Of a DNA stretch of 64,000 bases, positions 40,882 through 59,207 are shown one piece after another. The stretch comes from Cryptomeria japonica (Eukaryota > Streptophyta > Pinopsida > Cupressales > Cupressaceae): contig NC_081415.1 in the NCBI RefSeq assembly GCF_030272615.1, positions 511,319,873 through 511,383,872 on the forward strand, read 5' to 3'. The position numbers and the translations under genes were made by a program. The notes beneath the pieces are model-generated. The model had not been told where the DNA came from, searched no databases, and saw only the letters and a list, made by a program, of their open reading frames with translations. Positions within the stretch are counted from its first letter, which is position 1. Each line of letters starts with the position of its first letter.

Positions 40882-43119
40882 CCATGTTGCAAACATTGGG
40901 ATCTCTGGTGTCGCGTGTGCCCTCTATTTGTGTGAGGTGTATCGACCTTATGTGTATGCTTGTCCTCCTTTTGCATGTGAGTGATTGAGCAGACCTTAGC
41001 TGGTGTGTAACATGTGTGTTCACACCTTGTTTTCGCCTTCTTGATGTTGGTGTTTGAGTGCTTATTTGTGCTCTGTGTGCTTATTGATGTCTTGGTCTAT
41101 GATTTCTCTTATTCTGAAAGAGAGTCGTATGTACCTTCCCTTATGGAGTGTTGTACTCTTTAGACCAATCCATTTGGGTTGGTCCGTGCTTGTCTTGAAT
41201 CTGAAAGTGCGAATTATGTTTGTTTAAAGATTACGATTTAGCTTAATGTTGTCCACTTGAAGGACTAGTATGGCAATTATTGTATGCTTACTTTCTAGAA
41301 AATTAAATGATTATCACCATTCCTCTCTCTCTCTCTCTCTTTCTGGAAATTAAAATGATTAGGATATGAGTAATTATCTTTGATTTGAGTTTTTCCTGGT
41401 TGCAAGAGAGAAAAAGGGTGTGACTTCTTGAACCCTTGTGTGAGCCTTATGTCGCTTATGTTTTTAGATTATTAAAGGGCTATGGGTTTTAAAATTTATT
41501 TTAGTGATTGGGAGAAAACTGTATGTGTATTTTGTAGGAGTAGCATGATTAAATTCTACCTTAGTAAGGTGCATTGCTATGTGAATAGTTGAATTATGTG
41601 AAACTGCTTGGTTTGTAGAAGTGTTAAAAAGAGCATGTTATGGTAGCTTTGAGAGAGTATTAATGTGTTTTCCGAAAGATTGTCTTATTTGTCTCATTAA
41701 ACCAGTTGATTGAAGATTTATTTTAGCAAATGCTCCATCGAACTCGCTGTTGGGTATATGTAATTACCTTAATGTGTTTAGAAAGTGCGAATGAAAAGCT
41801 TGTTTGATGTGCGTGCATTAATATGTGTTATTTGGGGTAATAACTCTTTGCTTATCTTTGATCGTAATGTGATTTCTAATAGGTTGCAAATTATGGCATG
41901 TGTCTATATTGTATTTTTATTAAGTGAGTGTTCTTAAGAGGTCTTGCATTATCGAAAAGATTGCATGTCTTGATCTCTGTTTTGTTTGGAAAACTAGAAC
42001 CTCCTGTTGCAACCATAACTTTTGGAAATGTTTTGTTAGGCTGATTGTCATCCTTCTAAACAGTAGTGAAATGAAAACCGTGTAATTGAAATGATAGGCT
42101 TATAGTGAGAAAATGTATAATGCAGCGTGATCTTGTTTGATCTTGCGTTTTTTGTAGGAAATAGTTTGGTTATCAAACTCTCTTTCCCTTCTCTTTGCCT
42201 AATCATAAGATTTTTAGAAATGGTATTAAGAATGCATTGATTTAAATAGAATGTTTATAAAACATGTGAAAATGTACTATTGCTTTTTGGCTTCATAGTG
42301 ATAGATGAAAGTCTTAAGCTTTAGAAATGAATTTTCTTAGCTAGTAATTTAGTTATGAATGCTTAGTGAGATTCGAGAAAGCTATAGGAATGATGTTATT
42401 TCCTTATAAAATTGTGAATTGTTAATAATTTCAGTACTTGAATTTAGAGTAAACTTTATTCAGTTATTTATATAGAAAGCATAATTGAAATCTTCCTTGA
42501 ATAGATGTTAGCGTACTGAAAAGTACTCCCCGTAAATGTGACTAAACCAGTACTGGTATTTTTGTGTGTGTTGTGAGAAACCAGTGTTTATTATGTGTGC
42601 CCATGGATTGGTGATGTAATCAACCATGGAGGATATGTAGCTTATGAGTATGGGAAACCATACTGTTTATGTGCTGTTGCTTATTTGTTTCCCTGCTGAG
42701 TACCAAACCTCGGGTTGTGGGTAACTCAGTATGTTAAGCGGTAGTATTCGTAGTAACCATTCCTTGAATAGTATGGATTGGCGTACGAGTAATATCGACG
42801 CGAAGTGACCTTAGCTTCTCTACTTCGAGGAATGATATAGTTGTACTACTAAACTGTATCAAAGGTGTACTCAATACTTTCCCTTTTGATGAATCTATTT
42901 ATAGGTTTATGTGTGCCAGCTTATTCCTCTCCTTTAGTTGAGCATATAGATGACAGTTTTTGAGCTTATGGATGGAATTCTATTGGAGCATCTGTTGCCT
43001 TGTCTTGATGAGAGGCGTGTTATTGTTCTTACATAAGTTGCCAACTGACCAGTGTTGGTAGACTTGTGGGTAGACCTTAGCCATGTATACCTCTGGCTTA
43101 CGGCGAGTATCCTGAGAGG

Positions 43120-43385
43120 AACATCGCTATGCGGAGTGTGACCAGCGCATGCCTTATCCGTGGGGTACACTGCCATGTGGGATATGTCCATTGCGTGCTT
43201 TGTCCGCATGGAGTATTGCCATGCCGTGCTGAGACACGATGTGGGATGTAGTAGACATTTCCATGCGGCCTACCGCTAGGTATTGGGTAGAGCCATGCCA
43301 CGTGACGACGTGATGCGGGGTGATGTCGAGGTGCACACTACCATGCCATGTGGATGTGTGACTTGGCCACACCACATGATGAGCT
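43120..43385 (+). repeat. CCATGC-rich segment in LARD interior (copy B)
   Basis: Same arrangement as at 26805-27070, with a few substitutions; some CCATGC words have become CCATGT or CCATGC with changed flanks. Confidence 0.55.
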
Positions 43386-44635
43386 ACTAGGATAGCTAGA
43401 CGATTGTTCCTTCCTTCCTCGTTGGTGGCTAGCTATTAGTCACATAGTGATGTAACGTGCAATTATGATTTTCTTTTAATTATTATTTATTTCTTTGTGG
43501 GCCAGCAATTTATTCTACTTTGACTGTGAAGGTGTAGCCACGATCTTGTGATCTTTTGCACTTTTGATTTGATGTTGCAAATCCGGAAATTATTTTCTTG
43601 CCTTACTGTTGGAATTGAGGATTTATTATCTTTATTCTTCTGTACTTTGGTGGCTAAACCAGTTTATCTTTGTTGTTTTCGTATGCTGGTCTTGTGTTTC
43701 AATGTGAATTCCTCTCCAAGAACGTAGGAGATGGGCTTGGATGAGTGTATACGAGGAAGTAGATGCAGGGAACCTTGAGGATGGAGGTATGTGAGGCTGT
43801 GAAAACAGCTAGGATCCACTACCTACCTATGAGTGGTGACTATCTCTTGGAGGCTAAACACCTTACACAACAAGGGATATTCACAGAGGTCTTGTATGGA
43901 AGGTAGCACCGCTATGGTGTGTCTAGCACCATTGAGTCCTTGAGTGAGATATTGGATTCTTATGATCATATTGTTGTTCTGAGATCAGGCATAGAGATGC
44001 TAATCGTGCATGTTATCCTTGACCGAGCATTAGACATGCTCACATGTGGCCTTTTATGTTATGCATTCCAGTTATGTGGATGGTTATTATTTGTATCATG
44101 GAATAAATTGTGTTGACTTGTCACTATGTTATGGGGCATAGTCATTGGAAAGGTTTTCTTATGCCTGGCAAGTGTAAACAATTGAGTTATTTATGTTGCT
44201 CTTATTTCATGAAAGTTAATTTGGCTATAGAAATTGATATTTAAGCTAGTTCTATGTTATTGAATTTTATGATAAAGATGGATTGGTAAAGGAAATTGAT
44301 CTTGATGGCATGTCTTCTGGTCATGTTTGATAGATGATTATGGTAAGTGTTGTTTACCTCTTTGTAATGCTTTAATTTGGTGTAATGAAAGGAAGAAAAC
44401 TCTGGTTTCTTTGCTATGATTGTGGATAATTCCTAGAATATTGTAAGGAATGTATGGTTTTAGATGTATCTGGCCAATGGATAATGGCGTTTGTAAAGGA
44501 TTTTGCAATTATATTTCATTTATTTATGGAAAGATTTCTATGTGCAATTTGACCTTTGTTGAATGAGTTTCAGGGTTGATGCGTACGACATGTTCTCCAT
44601 CTAGCCTTACGACTTCCAGGAGTAAGTCGGAACCT

Positions 44636-44647
44636 AGGGGGGGAGAA
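44636..44647 (+). other. Polypurine tract (copy B)
   Basis: AGGGGGGGAGAA ending at the base before the 3' LTR. Confidence 0.95.
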
Positions 44648-51164
<6,517 letters not shown>

Positions 51165-51175
51165 TTCTCCCCCCC
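51165..51175 (-). other. Polypurine tract of Tekay element
   Basis: On the minus strand, GGGGGGGAGAA directly before the LTR start TGTAATACCCC; it matches the tract of family L. Confidence 0.92.
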
Positions 51176-51199
51176 AAAACTAGGCTTACCCCTGGAATC

Positions 51200-51406
51200 C
51201 TAAAACAAATAATAGTACAGCTCTCTCATCTTCGCTGTATCCTCCCAAGTTATTGAGGTCTCATCATTTGGGTCCCATAGGACCCTTACTTGGGCAATGG
51301 TGCCACCCCTGAGGATCAAATCCCGACGCTGAAGAATGCGCATGGGCTCCATGGAAAGCTGCCTGTCCTCAACCTGCAAAGAGTTGCAATCAAGAACATG
51401 TGTCAC
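51200..51406 (-). pseudogene. Tekay chromodomain at integrase C terminus
   Basis: The frame carries DVTHVLDCNSLQVEDRQLSM then PMRILQRRDLILRGGTIAQV and VLWDPNDETSITWEDTAKMR. This fits the integrase-linked chromodomain of Del/Tekay elements (P-x-x-I-L-D-R-x-x-R-x-L-R ... V-x-W-x-x-x-x-x-x-x-x-T-W-E). Such domains are thought to direct insertion to heterochromatin. A TGA separates it from the upstream integrase; an Arg codon (CGA) is usual there. The stop at 51200 is probably the natural end of the polyprotein. Confidence 0.8.
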
Positions 51407-52660
51407 ATCAGGATCATAAGGTCAAAGAACTAAAACATGAAAGACATCATGGATGTGAGATAGACTCAGTGGCGAGGCTAGACAATAGGCAATAGGTCCT
51501 ATCCTCTCAAGGATCTCAAAAGGTCCAACAAATCGAGGCGCCAATTTAGAACCCTTTCCATAATAGATTAGACTTTTCCACGGATGCACTCTCAAGAACA
51601 CACAGTAGCCAACAGAAAACTGACAATCTACCCTATGAGCATCTGCATATGTCTTCTTCCTCTCTCGTCCAGCTACCAAATGCTCACATATCTATTCTAC
51701 TTGCTGCTCCATCTCCTGAAGAATATCTAGTCCTATAAGCACCCTGTCCTCTAGCCGATCCCAACTCAAAGGAGTGTGGAAAGGATGACCATACAATTCC
51801 TAAAAGGGGGACATACGTATGGAGCTATGATATCCATTATTATAAGCAAACTCCACTAGATAGATATAGTCCTCCCAATGTGACTGTTGGTCCATCACAT
51901 ACATGCGAAGCATGTCCTGTAACACCTGATTCACTCACTCTGTCTGACCATTTATCTTTGGGTGATAAGATGAACTAAAGTTCAACTGATTCCCCAAAGC
52001 ATGCTGAAGTGAGGTCCACAATGTTGAGGTAAAGATAGGATCTCTATCAGATATGATCCGCCTTAGAATCCCATGCAATCTCACTACATCTTCCAAGAAG
52101 ACTCGTGCCACCACTGTTGCCATATAGGAAGCTCGAATGGGAACAAAATGAGTAACCTTAGTTAATCTGTCAACTATGACCATGATAGCATCACGATGAC
52201 GTGAAGAGACAGGCAATCCAACAATGAAATCCATGGAAATGATATCCCATTTCCAATCTGATACCAAATTAGGCTTTAAAAGCCCTACTAGGTGCTGATG
52301 CTTTGCCTTCACTCGCTGCCACTCTAAAAACTTTGACACAAAATTAGTAATGTCACATTTCATACTGGCCCAATGATAAATCTATCTAAGATCTATGTGC
52401 ATCTTATTGACACCTGGATGTGTCAAATAAGGTGCATGATGGGCCTCAGTCATGATTAAAACATGAAGACCCTCCAAAGGAGGTACATAGATCTGTCCTT
52501 GGTGACAAAGAAGTCCATTTGCCTCAAGGTTATATCTAGAAAAAATACCCTCTAAAGGCCTTCCAGACTCTATCACTACTCTAACATCCTGATACCAAGT
52601 ATCCTGAGGAAGAAATCCAAGAATCCTCTCTCTCAGGTCTACTCCAAGGGACAATGCTTA
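51407..52660 (-). pseudogene. Tekay integrase remnant
   Basis: One minus frame with stops. The N-terminal part reads TEAHHAPYLTHPGVNKMHID and FVSKFLEWQRVKAKHQ; the family normally has C-x-x-C where F-L-E-W stands, so both zinc-binding cysteines are lost. The core has WDIISMDFIVGLP (first Asp), IISDRDPIFTS (second Asp) and YHPKINGQTE (Glu), so the DDE residues remain. The C-terminal part has GSKLAPRFVGPFEILERIGP then IAYCLASPLSLSHIHDVFHV, the GPY/F module. Stops near 52381, 51934, 51803 and 51683 fit changed Gln or Arg codons. Confidence 0.88.
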
Positions 52661-53100
52661 AACTTCATGTCGCCTATGACTCAAAGCATCTACCACTACA
52701 TTCTCTTTCCCTTGAATATAATGAACCTCAAAATCATACTTGCTAAAGAATTCCATCCACCTCCACTTTCGAGCATTCAAGTTCGGCTATGTGAATATAT
52801 ACTGCGGACTGCGGTGATCACTATGCATCTCAAATTGATGCCCTAACAGGAAATGCTGCCATCTAACCAAAGCATGAGCTACAAATACCAACTCTAAATC
52901 ATGAACTGGATAGTTCAACTTGTGGTTCTTGAGTTTGCGAGACTCATAAGCAACCACACGTCCATCTTGCATAAGTACTCCACCTATACCTTCCAAAGAG
53001 GCATCTGTGCATACCATGAAATCTCTAGATGGATCAAGAACTACCAAAATCAGAGCATTGACAAGGAGTTCCTTCAAGGTCCTAAAAGCTACTTCACATT
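52661..53100 (-). pseudogene. Tekay RNase H remnant
   Basis: Same frame as the rest of pol. FMVCTDASLEGIGGVLMQDG gives the first catalytic Asp, VVAYESRKLKNHKLNYPVHD then LELVFVAHAL gives the Glu region, and FEMHSDHRSPQYIFT gives the later Asp. A stop at 52784-52786 follows IFT, where Gln is usual; the tail NARKWRWMEFFSKYDFEVHY continues after it. It degrades the RNA strand during reverse transcription. Confidence 0.87.
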
Positions 53101-54076
53101 ATTCTGACCAAACAAACTTCTTCCCTTTTCTCTGAACAAAAGTAATCGGGTGTCCTATTTGGGAAAAGCCTTCAACAAAATGATGGTAATATCCGGCCAA
53201 ACCCATAAGACTCCTAACTTCTGAAACATTGGTCGGTGTTGGACAATCAACAATGGCTTGGATCTTTGAAGGATCCATGGATATACCTTCTCCCAAAACC
53301 ACATGATGAAGATAGTTCACCTCATTCTGGAAGAAGTCACACTTTGCCAAATTCGCATAAAGTTGATTCTCCCTCAAGCACTGCAATACCTAACATAAGT
53401 GACCCTCATGCTCCTCTATAGATCTAGAATAAATTAGAATGTCATCCAAGAATACAATGATGAAATGATCAAGGTAGGTACAAAAAACCCCATTCATTAA
53501 GCTCAAGAAATTTGAAGGCACTTTCGTCAACCCAAATGGCACCACTATGAACTCATAGTGACCATAACGAGTATGAAATGCTATCTTATGAATGTCTGCA
53601 TCCTGAATGCTCAACTGATGGCATCCAGACTTGAGGTCAATATTAGAGAACATCTTGGTTCCCTTAACTTAATGAAAAAGGTCATCTATACGAGGCAATG
53701 GATATTTATTCTGGATGGTTACCTTATTCAGTTGTCAGTAATCAATGCATAACTGAAGAGAATCATCTTTCTTCTTAATGAAGATAATAGGCATACTCAA
53801 AGGGGAAACACTAGGATGAATGAATCCCTTGGCCAACAATTCTTCTATCTACAACTTCAACTTAGTCAACTCCTAAGTAGTCATCTGATATGGAGCTCTT
53901 GAAATAGGTTCTGCACCAGGAACCAAATTGACATGAAAGTCTATGTCTCGCTTCGGAGGCATACCAGGAATATCCAATGAAAACTCATCAACATACTCTC
54001 TAAGAATAGGGTGACTATCAAGAGTGATTTGTCGACTCTTTGACTCATCCAATTCCTCAAGAGTAACTATAAAAAG
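53101..54076 (-). pseudogene. Tekay reverse transcriptase remnant
   Basis: Visible blocks: [74 protein letters not shown] and the active-site FLDD at 53441-53452 (YLDD or FLDD is usual). The thumb/connection part has DPSKIQAIVDCPTPTNVSEV and RSLMGLAGYYHHFV. Stops near 53883, 53850, 53738, 53671, 53388 and 53098 break it, mostly at Gln or Arg positions. There is no frameshift across the domain. Confidence 0.88.
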
Positions 54077-54586
54077 CTAACACCATCTACGCATGCACTG
54101 CTTTAGTTGCATAGTAGAGATCATACGTAGGGATATCAGTCTCTGGACTCCAACAATCTCCACTTCTTTGCCAAGGTCATATAAACACTCCACTATCTTC
54201 TTGTGACAATCTATACGAGCACTGTGAGATGATAGCCAATCCATCCCCAATACAACTCCATAAGAACTCAAAGGAATAACTCGAAGGTCAACTGAGGTAG
54301 CTATGGTTCCTAGGTCCAACTTACAACTGGGAATGAAAGCATCTACAGAAACACGGACACCTGTAGCCAACTCTACTTGCCACCTATCTGCCTTCTTAGC
54401 AGAAGTAAGTACACACTGCTCCACTATGGATGAAGAAATGAAAGAATCTGAAGCATCGGAATCAAAAAGTACAGAGATAGGGATTCCATGCAACATACCT
54501 GATACCTCAATGATTGTACCATGATGATCAGCTTGGTAGTCATCTACCACTGCGAACACTCTATGGGATCTCCCTACATCTCCCAC
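54077..54586 (-). pseudogene. Tekay aspartic protease remnant
   Basis: The retropepsin-type active site is at 54455-54463, reading LFDSDASDSFIS; the usual D-S-G has become D-S-D, which should inactivate it. Downstream YGVVLGMDWLSSHSARIDCH is the conserved flap-to-C-terminal part (I/V-L-G-M-D-W-L). The frame is shared with gag C terminus and pol, consistent with a single gag-pol polyprotein. Confidence 0.87.
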
Positions 54587-55896
54587 TGTAGGTTCAGATG
54601 TTGCTAGCCTCTGACTACCTATATTGTGTAAATACTAAGGGCACTGCGTAGCTCTATGACCAAATTGTCCACAAGAGAAGCAAGCTCCTCTATTACCTAT
54701 CGGCCCACTAGAGTGGTGGCAACTTCCCTGACTAGGGGCATGAGATGTATTCTATGAGGACTGCCTTGTAGGGCCCTGTTTTCCCTTCTGCCAGTTCGTA
54801 TTCTTCTTATATTGAGAGTTGCCACCTTGCTAGCCCTGGAACTGTTTTGGTTTCGATGGTTGCTGTTGCTGTTGTCCACCCTTAGCGAGTGTCTAAGGGG
54901 TCCTAAATGGTGTAGCTAACTAAAACTAATTTCCCTGATCTCTATTCCCACTAGAAGGTGTACTCCCTATCTGCACACCTGTCTGAACACCAAGTGCATG
55001 GCTAAGGTTCAGCTCAACCAATCTGGCTTTCGCCATGGATATCTCAACTAAAGGTGGTTCAAACACCCTCACTCCTCCACTAATATGGTCATTCAACCCC
55101 CTCAAGAAGTGTTGCACAAGCATAACTTCATCATTACTAATTTTGGCATACTGTTTGAGCTCATAGAACCTATGCTCATATTGTTCTAGTGTCATCCCAT
55201 ACTGACGTAAGGCATAGAACTCATCTACTCAAGTCTGCCTCCATTGGGGTGAGATAAATCGTGCCCTAAATCTCTCTAGAAATAGCTCCCACGTAGCGGT
55301 GTTAATGCATACACTGATCTTCTCCTCCTCTAATCTCCACTAGATTGAAGCAAATTATTGAGATGTATAATAGCAAATCTTGCCTTGGTGTTGCTACTAT
55401 ATGGAAACATAGCGAAACACCAGTCCAAACCAATGAGCCAATTCTCTACCTCAAGACCAGTACCCATACCATCAAAGTAAGGAGGATTGGACCTCATCAA
55501 GTCCTTTATGTGACCCAAGGAAGGTGGATCTCAGGCAGCTGGAATCTCCCTCCTCTTGGGTGATCTCTCCCTCTCTCTCTCCTCTAGAACATGCTGAAGC
55601 GGCTCCTCAACCTGAGCATGAATGGGCTGCTCAAACTCAGGCCTTTGGCCTAACCTAGCTAGAACCTCCTAAAACGTCTGTCTCGACTCTTCTCTTTTGG
55701 GAACATGCTCTCCTGCTTGCTGAGAATTCTGATCAATAGACTGTTCCTGTTCCTGATGAACTGACTGTTCCATCTCAACACTCACATGAGTGGGTGGTGG
55801 TGAAGGACTATGATGGTTAGAACCACAGCTCCATCTTCCACCTCTACCTCCTTTGCGACCACCCGTATGACCACCTCCTCTAGCTTTCCTAGCCAT
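54587..55896 (-). pseudogene. gag: Tekay gag remnant with zinc knuckle
   Basis: The likely start is the ATG at 55896 (MARKARGGGHTGG), about 140 bp after the primer site. A Gly/Arg-rich N terminus is followed by the gag core: SNPPYFDGMGTGLEVENWLI, FAMFPYSSNTKARFAI, then TLEQYEHRFYELKQYAKISN and VMLVQHFLRGLNDHI. A frameshift near 55340 joins the two parts. A Gln-rich linker leads to the CCHC knuckle CFSCGQFGHRATQC at 54641-54682. At least eight in-frame stops occur, most of them TAG. Gag forms the particle and binds the RNA. Confidence 0.87.
54641..54682 (-). other. CCHC zinc knuckle of Tekay gag
   Basis: Reads CFSCGQFGHRATQC (C-X2-C-X4-H-X4-C) with all four ligands intact; a TAG follows within two codons. 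Confidence 0.9.
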
Positions 55897-56034
55897 GACT
55901 TGGTACCATATAAGAGAAAATGATTCAGATCTATAGCAACGGTAAGACAAGAGAAATACAAACATTATGACCTAAGAAAGATGGTCAACTGAAAGGCACA
56001 CTACAAACCCAGAGTACCCAGTGTTGAAACTTGG
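55897..56034 (-). other. Tekay leader (5' untranslated region)
   Basis: A short leader between the primer site and gag. The first part, CCCAAGTTTCAACACTGGG, resembles the family L leader. Confidence 0.7.
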
Positions 56035-56046
56035 GCTCTGATACCA
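56035..56046 (-). other. Primer-binding site of Tekay element
   Basis: TGGTATCAGAGC on the minus strand, two bases from the LTR end at 56049. Confidence 0.94.
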
Positions 56047-56779
56047 AATGTAATGCCTTGCCAGAAACCCTAAAGGAAAACAACACAACTAGGCAACTAA
56101 AGGGTGAAATAATTTTTTTTTAAAGATTAAGTGCATTAATTGTAACCATTGCACATCTAATAACATAGTGGAAGACTAACACATGATTTCCTAAGGGTTA
56201 AAAATGAAGATTAATTGTAGATTATATTAACACCATGGTAAATCCAATTGTCCATTAAATTAGATAAAGTAAATGCTTAAGTTCAAAACTACACATACAT
56301 CTAAGTTCCATAATGAAAGAAATCAAAGTATTCTTGTGCATTCAATTTTCCATAAATCATTTATACATAACAACAAAGCAATTGAATTAACATACATTCC
56401 ACTGACATATTGTTAAAATATCCATAAATACATGGCTTCCAAAAATGCCACAGATACAAAGTTACAATATCAAGGTTACATAAAAGTTTGATACAATGAC
56501 CACAAGGTCTCAACTGAACAATGATCATGAACATGAGCTGGTACATGAACCATGAATCAATAAAACAGCAGTGAAGCCTTTCCTCACCTGAGGATACAAT
56601 CCAAAACATCCGATGGGAAGGGGCACTACCACCTGACCATGTGATCCTGAAATGGAACCACCCCACCATGCTAGGAGATAGTAGAAAACCCTCAAACAAG
56701 CAAAGTAAGATAAGTACAAAAGAACTACAAGACTCCACAAACATCCATGTGACTCAACTCACAAAACACTAGTGACTCT

Positions 56780-57110
56780 AAGGAGAGAGTGTCATCGCCT
56801 AGCTTGATGGTTACCATGGTAGGCCTCGAAGGTCTTGGCTCTCTGTCCTGGTAACCTCTCCCGGCTTCTGGCTCCAACTAAGTTTAATGTGGACCCTACC
56901 AATCCTTTTGTGAAGACAAGGTGGTAAGTTTGCCATTCCAGGCCTTCTCGCCACATTATGAGCCCTAGACAAGCACTACACCTACACACAAGGTACATTA
57001 TCTTAATTAATATTTATTCTACCCACCCCCTAATCAATTATTAGGTTATCACTTCTTAACGGACTTTCAATAGGTTATCCTGTCATCCACTTTGAGCACA
57101 ACCCCCAGGA
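56780..57110 (-). promoter_or_regulatory. Block shared with family L LTRs (Tekay 5' LTR)
   Basis: Partner of 35526-35885; slightly shortened at its right end. Confidence 0.6.
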
Positions 57111-57877
57111 AAGGTCTCTCTACAAGAACTCTATGGAAAAATAGACAGCCATAACTAATCCTGACAAACCATAGGTGAAGGATACACAATCACTAACCCA
57201 AGATTGACCATTTGGACAACACACACAATGGCTCATATCAATAAGTTTATACAACAACACCTGACCAAGGAGATATAACAACATATGACATAATGACAAC
57301 TCAACCAAAATTGCAATGAAATTAAGCTTTACTGCACATAACATTTACACAAGATCCTAATACAGGCAATCTTTTCTTAAAACAGCCAAAAGCATAAGTA
57401 ACTTGCAAATAAGAGTTTCCAGAAGATAAGAAAACACAACTATTTTAATACAAAACAATCGACGTTGTCATTTGTCCAATAAGATTTAAATCAACCACAC
57501 AAACATTAATCTCCTAATGTTTTCAAGCATAAATATAAAATCTCTAAATTTACAAGCTTTTCTGAAAACACCCAAGCTATAATTAATTAAATTCATAAAA
57601 TGCAAATTATAACTTATAAATTAAATTATATTCATATAATATAATTATATGAATACCTATAAATAATTCACTTATAATAATATTACAAAATATATATTTA
57701 TCAACTCAAAATTTAATTTCCACAGTATTAAAATACCAAATAACATAATATCCAAAATAATATATATATATATAAACAAACTTGAAACTCTGCACGAACA
57801 TTGAAAACTTTTAATTTGGCCTGGACAATGAAATTTTCAGAAAAAGGGCAAATTTTGACTGTCCCTGTACCGTGCAT

Positions 57878-58026
57878 GGTAGCCCATGCTGTCGTCGGTA
57901 GCACATACTACCATCGGTAGCATGTGCTACCGCTGTTAGCACTGCTACCGCATGGTAGCAAGTACTACCATTTGGTAGCACTGCTACCACCAGTAGCAGA
58001 TGTTACCGTAGGTAGCTTATGCTACC
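57878..58026. repeat. Palindrome cluster GGTAGCA/TGCTACC (Tekay 5' LTR)
   Basis: Better kept than the copy at 49221. Dyads include GGTAGCATGTGCTACC, TTAGCACTGCTACC, GGTAGCAAGTACTACC, GGTAGCACTGCTACC and GGTAGCTTATGCTACC, separated by 3-4 bp (ATC, GCT, ATTT, ACCA). The combined period is about 20 bp. Confidence 0.85.
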
Positions 58027-59202
58027 TATGGGTTTATATAATTTTATTTTATATTTTTATTTTTTTATTTTTTATTTTTATTTTTTAATTTTATTTTAAT
58101 TGTATAAAATCTATAATTTCCAGACTTCAATAATAATTTTTTTTCATGAAATTTATTTTCCAAGAATTTACTACAATTTCTTTTTCCAGAAATAATTAAC
58201 CATTTCCCAAAAACTTCCATAATCCATTAAATTTAATTAATAATTTAGTTTATTTCTAAAGTAAATAAGAATTTCACAGAGTTACAATTAAAAGACTGTC
58301 ATAGCCAATATCGAAACAAAACAAACAAGAGGGAATGATTTCTCTAGTAAATCCCATTCCTCTCAAACCTTGCAACTTCCATGCATAATAAAATCTTGGC
58401 AAAATTTTCCATAATAATTTTTCCAATTTTCTCAAATTTTAATCCACAACACTTAGGAAATAATTTCTTTTCATTAACTAGAAATTAACTTCAGTTATGG
58501 ACTTTAGCTAAGAACAAAATAAATATGATAGGATATGACAATTATCTTAACACACACATCATTAGAAGATAGAAGAAATATAATTACTTTCTTAAAACAA
58601 CAATCAAGAGAAGCTACCCAACCTGGCATAGCTTTCCTGGAAGAAATCTGTAGAAGAGCCCTAATATTTTCAACAAGCTTCCAGTAAATTTCTTCACCTA
58701 GATTCCTGACCTGTTTCCTGTGTATCCTAAAATAATGACCTATTCCTCTTTTTAAACTAAAATTCTAGGTTGAATATCTTTTTCCCCAAAAACTTAAATT
58801 TAGTAATAAAAGCAATTTTATTTTCTTTTCCAATTTTCTAACAAAGGGTTAGTTAACATGCAATAATTAAAAATCATTATTCATTCTTTTCTTTTCTCAT
58901 GCAAATTAATTAATTTTCTAAATAAAGAAATTAAAGAATGCTATAATTTTAATGAATTCTTTTATTTATTCATTTATTTATTTATTTATTCTTTTATTTA
59001 TTTAAAATTCTAGGAAACAATAAATGAAATTAATCTAATTTATTTTTCACTAAAATTTAAATAAAATATATCATGCAGGTTGCAACTTAGATTAATAACT
59101 TATTTTAATTAATTAAATTTATAATCTCAATGCATACATAATTCAACTATGAGATAACTCCATAAACTTAATTAATTAATCAATTCCACTAAAACACACA
59201 AA

Positions 59203-59207
59203 CTGAA
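59203..59207. other. Target-site duplication CTGAA (left)
   Basis: CTGAA before the solo LTR, repeated at 63683-63687. The uninterrupted target, AAACTGAACAAATC, is visible in the other Tekay LTR at 50554-50567. Confidence 0.95.

Larger units (their letters stand above)
40868..44647 (+). other. Internal domain of LARD copy B, non-coding (3780 bp)
   Basis: Colinear with the copy A interior. Extra pieces relative to copy A lie at about 41690-41825 and 42405-42490. The CCATGC-rich segment is at 43120-43385. A 65-codon frame at 43919-44116 corresponds to that in copy A, but the codon differences are mostly replacements. Confidence 0.85.
56049..59207 (-). repeat. Tekay 5' LTR, first segment
   Basis: It begins TGTAATGCCTTGCCAG and aligns with 34793-36573 and 49106-50556. 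Compared with the 3' LTR it shows many single-base differences and a deletion after ACAACCCCCAGG (57100-57112), where the other copy keeps the AAAGCCACTCTC word. It contains the shared block (56780-57110) and the palindrome cluster (57878-58026). It is cut at 59207 by the solo LTR. Confidence 0.9.
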
